Below, piece after piece: positions 6,876 through 11,833 of a stretch of 11,833 nucleotides of DNA. The notes below the pieces were generated by a model. The model saw only the letters and a program-made list of their open reading frames with translations. It was not told the origin of the DNA and searched no databases. Position 1 is the stretch's first letter. Each line of letters begins with the position of its first letter. This DNA is from Thermodesulfobacteriota bacterium (GTDB lineage: Bacteria > Desulfobacterota > DSM-4660 > Desulfatiglandales > Desulfatiglandaceae): assembly GCA_028278625.1 (NCBI GenBank), contig JANQDY010000030.1:1-11833 (forward strand). Direction: 5' to 3'. Made by a program: the position numbers and the translations under genes.

Positions 6876-7397
6876 ATGGAGCTGAAAGGGAAGAAGATCA
6901 TCATTCTCATTGAAGAGATATTCAATGACCACGAATTCTGGTATCCCTATTACCGTTTGAAGGAGGCCGGCGCCGAGGTGGTGGTGGTGGGATCGGGCAG
7001 TGCCGAGAAGTACAACGGGAAATTCGGAACCGTGGCAAAGCCGGATGTAACGGTTGACGGGGTCAATGCCGCCGAATTTGACGGCATCATTATTCCCGGC
7101 GGATATGCGCCGGACATGATGCGGCGCTATCCCAAAATGATTCAGCTGGTCAGATCCGTATTTGAGGCAGGCAACGTGGTGGCGGCCATCTGCCACGCCG
7201 GCTGGATGCTGGCCTCCGCGGAAATTCTCGAAGGCCGGAGGGTGACCTCCTTTTTCGCCATCAGGGACGATCTGGTGCACGCGGGTGCCACCTGGGTGGA
7301 CGAGGAGGTGGTGGTGGACGGAAACCTGATCACCAGCCGGACGCCCGATGATCTTCCCGCTTTCATGAGAACCATCATCCAGGAGATCGGGGCCTAG
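6876..7397 (+). CDS. DJ-1/PfpI family protein (class I glutamine amidotransferase-like)
   Basis: A 173-residue protein of the DJ-1/PfpI superfamily, whose members include glyoxalases, deglycases (disputed), chaperones and proteases, mostly acting in stress protection in the cytosol. The nucleophile elbow is AICHAGW with Cys106 and His107. Glu20, four residues before Pro24 in EFWYPYYRLKEAG, aligns with Glu18 of human DJ-1, which tunes the Cys. IIIPGGYAPD (71-80) is the conserved loop before it, and TSRTPDDLPAF near the C-terminus is typical of the PfpI branch. Exact substrate cannot be read from sequence. ATG at 6876 is chosen because AGGAGG (6863-6868) is 7 bases upstream; a GTG at 6846 inside the DUF4197 stop region lacks such a site. 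It is the last gene of the S1-DUF4197-DJ-1 cluster, followed 29 bases later by a strong terminator. Confidence 0.88.
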   Translation: MELKGKKIIILIEEIFNDHEFWYPYYRLKEAGAEVVVVGSGSAEKYNGKFGTVAKPDVTVDGVNAAEFDGIIIPGGYAPDMMRRYPKMIQLVRSVFEAGNVVAAICHAGWMLASAEILEGRRVTSFFAIRDDLVHAGATWVDEEVVVDGNLITSRTPDDLPAFMRTIIQEIGA

Positions 7398-7426
7398 CTT
7401 TTCCATCCCATTCTTAAGCCTTTCAG

Positions 7427-7476
7427 AATGACGGTTTCCGCCGCCTGCCCAATCAGACGGGGAACCGTCATTTTTT
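7427..7476 (+). terminator. Rho-independent terminator after the DJ-1/PfpI gene
   Basis: AATGACGGTTTCC (7427-7439) pairs with GGGAACCGTCATT (7460-7472), giving 13 pairs of which one is a T-G wobble, around a 20-base loop. A run of six T (7471-7476) follows. It closes the S1-DUF4197-DJ-1 unit and separates it from the restriction locus. Confidence 0.88.
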
Positions 7477-7527
7477 GGTCCCTCAGAATTCCGAATACAG
7501 TTTCTCACTATTTCAACCATCCGATTC

Positions 7528-7557
7528 TTGACAAACCCCCAAACCCCGCCGTATGCT
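7528..7557 (+). promoter_or_regulatory. Promoter of the Mrr-type endonuclease gene
   Basis: A perfect TTGACA (7528-7533) and TATGCT (7552-7557, 4 of 6) are separated by 18 bases. Transcription would start near 7564, giving a leader of about 84 bases before the ATG at 7648. CCCCG (7544-7548) and CGGGG (7558-7562) flank the -10 box as a short inverted repeat, which could be a repressor site or chance. Confidence 0.6.
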
Positions 7558-7647
7558 CGGGGCGTTTGAAAGAAATGATGAAATAAGGGTTTCCCGTTAA
7601 AGTGCTGTTGCCCTATTGGGAAGTGGTCTTCATAACAGGAGTTTTAA

Positions 7648-8541
7648 ATGGCTGAAAAAGAACTATCTAGATCCCACTCGCTCAAGGCAAGGTTGATATT
7701 TGCTGCATTCAATATCCTTAAGAAAAATGGAGGCGAGTTAAATGGACGGGAGTTAATGGATATTATCGGGAATGAAGTTGATTTAGATGATTGGGCCAGG
7801 CATCGATATGAAAAGACAGGTAATACTCGTTGGAGATCAATACTTCATTTTGCAAGCATAGCATGCGTTAAAGCGGGCTTTCTCGTAAAAAGGAAAGGGG
7901 TTTGGTTCCTCACCTCTGAAGGAGAAAATGCTCTAAAGAAAGGCGAGATGGGGTTATACATAGCAGCAAGGGACGAATTTAGAAAATGGAAGAAGGAAAA
8001 CAAATCAGATACTCTAGATGCTGAAGATGAGTCCCCCTCAGATGAGGGACAGAGCATACCATTAGATCAAATAGAGCAGATAGCTTTGGATGGGCTAAAA
8101 GATTATGTGAAATCTCTTAATCCTTATGAATTTCAGGATATTTCAGCTGCTTTGTTAAGAGGAATGGGATACTATACGCCGTTTGTATCACCGAGAGGAA
8201 AAGACGGCGGCTTAGATATAATTGCGTATAAAGACCCACTTGGCACGATTTCACCAAGAATTAAGGTGCAGGTAAAACACCGTGGTACAGCGGCCACCGT
8301 TCACGAAGTCCGGCAATTAATGGGACTGCTACAGAAGGATGGTGATATTGGGATTTTTATTTCAGCAGGTGGCTTCACTCCTGACGCTAAATCAACGGCC
8401 CGGAGTTCCAATGTCCATGTCGAATTGATTGATTTGAATCGGTTTTTAAATCTGTGGCAGGATTTTTATCATAAACTTAATGACGAAGATAAGAGTTTGA
8501 TGCCTCTGCTTCCAGTCTATTTTCTTGCGCCGGACAATTAG
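7648..8541 (+). CDS. mrr: Mrr-type restriction endonuclease
   Basis: A 297-residue protein with the two-domain build of Mrr enzymes, type IV nucleases that cut methylated foreign DNA. Residues about 10-100 form a winged-helix Mrr_N domain (LKARLIFAAFNILKKNGG to FLTSEGENALKKGE). A charged linker (about 112-140) follows. The catalytic PD-(D/E)XK domain starts at about 158: NPYEFQD with Glu161, GKDGGLD with Asp190 and KVQVKHR with the Gln208-x-Lys210 pair, all expected active-site residues. IGIFISAGGFTPDA (about 234-247) is a further conserved strand. The protein appears intact. ATG at 7648 has AGGAG (7637-7641) 6 bases upstream. The gene is AT-richer than the genes on either side, suggesting separate acquisition. 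hsdM follows after 153 bases on the same strand; E. coli K-12 also has mrr beside hsdRMS. It might be an independent methyl-directed nuclease or a partner of the type I genes; the former is the default. Confidence 0.88.
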   Translation: MAEKELSRSHSLKARLIFAAFNILKKNGGELNGRELMDIIGNEVDLDDWARHRYEKTGNTRWRSILHFASIACVKAGFLVKRKGVWFLTSEGENALKKGEMGLYIAARDEFRKWKKENKSDTLDAEDESPSDEGQSIPLDQIEQIALDGLKDYVKSLNPYEFQDISAALLRGMGYYTPFVSPRGKDGGLDIIAYKDPLGTISPRIKVQVKHRGTAATVHEVRQLMGLLQKDGDIGIFISAGGFTPDAKSTARSSNVHVELIDLNRFLNLWQDFYHKLNDEDKSLMPLLPVYFLAPDN

Positions 8542-8694
8542 TGCAGAACCAATCATTTGAGCAGACAGCGAGAAGCGGGCGGGTCTTTCAAAAGCACAAT
8601 TTAGAGTAGAACATACTTTTTAAGAAGGCCAGAATTTCTGACTGCCATTCACATCCAATTCATGTGCCAAACAAAAACCGGCAACGGAGAATAA
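8542..8694 (+). other. Intergenic region between mrr and hsdM with short palindromes
   Basis: This 153-base stretch has no gene and no strong terminator hairpin. CAGAATTTCTG (8630-8640) is an 11-base palindrome whose core, AGAATTTCT, recurs at the centre of the long palindrome in the RhuM gene. CACAT (8650-8654) and ATGTG (8662-8666) form a second short inverted repeat. No convincing -35/-10 pair was found, so it is unclear whether hsdM has its own promoter or is read through from mrr. Confidence 0.4.
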
Positions 8695-10509
<1,815 letters not shown>

Positions 10510-10511
10510 TC

Positions 10512-11519
10512 ATGGCTCAGGATCGGCAGGATATTATTATCTACAACACCGTGGACGGCAAAACCTCGGTATCCCTCTATGCCAAAAACGGTATGGTCTG
10601 TATGAACCAGAACCAACTGGCGGAACTTTTTGACACCTCCAAGCAGAATATTGGACAACATATAGCTAACATATTGAAAGAAAAGGAATTGGATGAAAAT
10701 TCAGTTGTAAAGAATTTCTTTACAACTGCCTCTGACGGCAAGGAATACAACGTTACCTTCTATGCTTTGGATATGATTCTGGCTATCGGCTTCCGGGTGC
10801 GAAGCAAGCGAGGGACTCAATTTAGAATCTGGGCAAACCGGAATTTGAAAGAATATTTGGTCAAGGGGTTTGTCATGGATGATGAACGCCTGAAAAAACC
10901 CGATGGCAGACCCGACTACTTTGACGAACTGCTGGAGCGTATCCGGGAGATCCGGGCGTCCGAAAAGCGCTTTTATCAAAAAGTCCGCGATCTGTTCGCC
11001 CTGAGCAGCGATTACGACAAGACCGACAAGGCCACCCAGATGTTTTTTGCCGAAACCCAAAACAAGCTGCTTTATGCCGTCACGGGAAAAACCGCGGCGG
11101 AAATCATCCTGAACCGGGCCGACGCGGACAAACCCAATATGGCGCTCACCTCGTGGAAAGGCGGTGTCGTCCGAAAACAGGACATCTTCATCGCCAAAAA
11201 TTACCTGATAGAAGATGAAATCGACACCCTGAACCGCCTGGTGGTGATCTTCCTGGAAACCGCCGAACTGAGAGCCAAAAACAGGTACGACATCACCATG
11301 AAGTTCTGGCACGAAAACGTGGACCGCATATTGACCTTCAACGAAAGACCGCTGCTCAAAGGCAAGGGAACCATCAGCAAAGCGGAAATGGAGGAAAAGG
11401 TCAGGGAAATCTACCGGCTGTTCGATGCGAAGCGTAAAAGGTATGAAGCCATGCAAGCGGACCAAGAGGATCTGGCGGAGCTCAAGTTGCTGGAAGAAGA
11501 AATAGAGAAGCGCAAATGA
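10512..11519 (+). CDS. RhuM family protein (COG3943-like, putative DNA-binding)
   Basis: A 335-residue RhuM-family protein; the namesake is a gene of Salmonella pathogenicity island 3, and family function is unresolved. The N-terminal part (about 26-125) looks DNA-binding: a helix-turn-helix-like MNQNQLAELFDTSKQNIGQH (31-50), then a conserved TASDGKEYNVTFYALDMIL (72-90) and FRIWANRNLKEYLVKGF (104-120). The C-terminal part (about 160-335) is alpha-helical with FFAETQNKLLYAVTGKTAAE and ends in a charged coiled-coil-like tail. ATG at 10512 has GGAGG (10500-10504) 7 bases upstream and lies 2 bases after the hsdM stop; a TTG at 10506 is less likely. Its stop overlaps the hsdS start in ATGA, so hsdM-RhuM-hsdS is one coupled operon. 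RhuM-like genes are repeatedly seen inside type I restriction operons, so a modulatory or anti-phage role is plausible but unproven. The coding sequence contains a perfect 27-base palindrome. Confidence 0.85.
   Translation: MAQDRQDIIIYNTVDGKTSVSLYAKNGMVCMNQNQLAELFDTSKQNIGQHIANILKEKELDENSVVKNFFTTASDGKEYNVTFYALDMILAIGFRVRSKRGTQFRIWANRNLKEYLVKGFVMDDERLKKPDGRPDYFDELLERIREIRASEKRFYQKVRDLFALSSDYDKTDKATQMFFAETQNKLLYAVTGKTAAEIILNRADADKPNMALTSWKGGVVRKQDIFIAKNYLIEDEIDTLNRLVVIFLETAELRAKNRYDITMKFWHENVDRILTFNERPLLKGKGTISKAEMEEKVREIYRLFDAKRKRYEAMQADQEDLAELKLLEEEIEKRK
10702..10728. repeat. Perfect 27-base palindrome inside the RhuM gene
   Basis: The arms CAGTTGTAAAGAA (10702-10714) and TTCTTTACAACTG (10716-10728) are exact reverse complements around a single T at 10715. 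It encodes the conserved S-V-V-K-N-F-F-T-T region of the protein. On DNA it is a candidate dimer-binding site; in RNA it would fold into a stem of about 11-12 bp with a tiny loop. Confidence 0.85.
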
Positions 11520-11740
11520 TGGAGCGGTACGAGAAATATAAGGATAGCGGGGTTGAGTGGATTGGGGAGATTCCCGAGGGGTGGGAGGTTGTGCCTATCA
11601 AGTATAATCTTGAAATTCCAATCACTGACGGCCCACATGAAACCCCTGAATTTATAAATGATGGAGTGGCCTTTATATCTGCGGAGGCATTAAAAAATGA
11701 CCGAATTGATTTCAGCAAAAAAAGAGGTGAAATTTCGTAA
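11516..11740 (+). pseudogene. hsdS: Type I restriction specificity subunit HsdS, N-terminal fragment (interrupted)
   Basis: HsdS recognises the DNA target for the type I methyltransferase. This 74-codon frame has the standard HsdS opening: YKDSGVEWIGEIPEGWEVVP (9-28), then ITDGPHETPEF (about 35-45) and 'GVAFISAEALKNDRIDFSKKRGEIS', the first part of target-recognition domain 1, split here as GVAFISAEALK and NDRIDFSKKRGEIS. Intact HsdS is about 400-450 residues, so about five sixths is missing. The TAA at 11738-11740 coincides with a GTAAGCG sequence resembling a mobile-element end. No long continuation of HsdS is found in any frame in the remaining 93 bases. The start is ATG at 11516, overlapping the RhuM stop by 4 bases; a second ATG at 11519 is equally possible. 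There is no strong ribosome site, consistent with translational coupling. Confidence 0.8.
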
Positions 11741-11833
11741 GCGATCACGGGGTTTCTTTTAATTCTGTGAAATCCAGGCCAGATCAGGCGACTGTTCTTT
11801 GAAATATGCACGCATGGCGTTAACCAAAACCGG
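11737..11833. mobile_element. Possible end of an IS66-like insertion sequence, partial
   Basis: The sequence from 11737 begins GTAAGCGATCACGGGG. From memory of the IS66 family, termini start with GTAA, often GTAAGCG, and insertion makes an 8-base target duplication. The eight bases just before it, GAAATTTC (11729-11736), would then be the duplicated target. The break coincides exactly with the end of recognisable HsdS sequence, and a minus-strand frame ends about 22 bases inside. The other end is outside the window, so neither the inverted repeat nor the duplication can be confirmed here. Confidence 0.4.
11759..11833 (-). CDS. C-terminal end of an unidentified minus-strand protein, partial
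   Basis: Read on the minus strand from the window edge, this frame gives 24 residues ending RAYFKEQSPDLAWISQN and a TAA at 11759-11761. The composition is protein-like, with a Trp, aromatic residues and balanced charges. It also lies just inside the proposed insertion-sequence end, where a transposase gene would terminate. It does not match the usual IS66 transposase C-terminus that I can recall, so it could belong to a different protein of the element or to another element type. A frame this short can also be open by chance. Confidence 0.35.
   Translation of the reverse strand, partial: PVLVNAMRAYFKEQSPDLAWISQN

Noticed and set aside
10701..11465. 254-codon minus-strand frame antisense to the RhuM gene
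   Set aside because: It is rich in Phe, Gln and Val as expected of an antisense shadow; no ribosome site or domain, and the RhuM gene is coupled to its neighbours.
11740..11802. HsdS continuation in the -1 frame (reads SDHGVSFNSVKSRPDQ)
   Set aside because: It slightly resembles an HsdS segment, but it stops after about 20 codons and would need a second frameshift; an element terminus explains the break more simply. It remains the main alternative.

Overview
The window looks like a chromosomal segment of an anaerobic Desulfobacterota (former Deltaproteobacteria) bacterium. This is inferred from gene content and protein style: an OleA/OleC hydrocarbon pair, a two-gene SufC-SufB iron-sulfur system, a five-repeat S1 protein and a DUF4197 protein. 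No rRNA, tRNA or other taxonomic marker is present, so the placement is an inference.

Left part (1-7476), ordinary chromosomal genes of moderately high GC. On the minus strand, oleA (123-1139) is followed by the first 33 codons of a probable oleC (1-100), so an olefin-biosynthesis operon runs off the left edge. A 538-base gene-free divergent region (1140-1677) separates it from sufC-sufB (1678-3647, plus strand, overlapping by 28 bases), which ends at a strong hairpin terminator (3681-3710). Next is a small protein with two ribbon-helix-helix-like segments (3836-4426), preceded by a perfect 8-bp inverted repeat that overlaps a promoter-like sequence. A tight cluster follows: S1-domain protein (4584-6083), exported DUF4197 protein (6109-6849) and DJ-1/PfpI protein (6876-7397), closed by a second strong hairpin terminator (7427-7476).

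Right part (7528-11833), a DNA restriction locus. A consensus-like promoter (7528-7557) precedes an Mrr-type endonuclease gene that is visibly more AT-rich than its left neighbours. After 153 bases comes hsdM, the type I DNA methyltransferase, then a RhuM-family gene, then the start of hsdS. The last three are translationally coupled: RhuM starts 2 bases after hsdM stops, and hsdS overlaps RhuM by 4 bases. No hsdR lies inside the window. The RhuM gene carries a perfect 27-base palindrome within its coding sequence.

The hsdS reading frame stops after 74 codons. At that point the sequence changes to GTAAGCG..., which resembles an IS66-family terminus, and a protein-like minus-strand reading frame ends just inside it. 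The simplest reading is that a mobile element interrupted hsdS and the rest of the element lies beyond the right edge. The locus would then have a methyltransferase without an intact specificity subunit here, beside an apparently intact Mrr-type nuclease.
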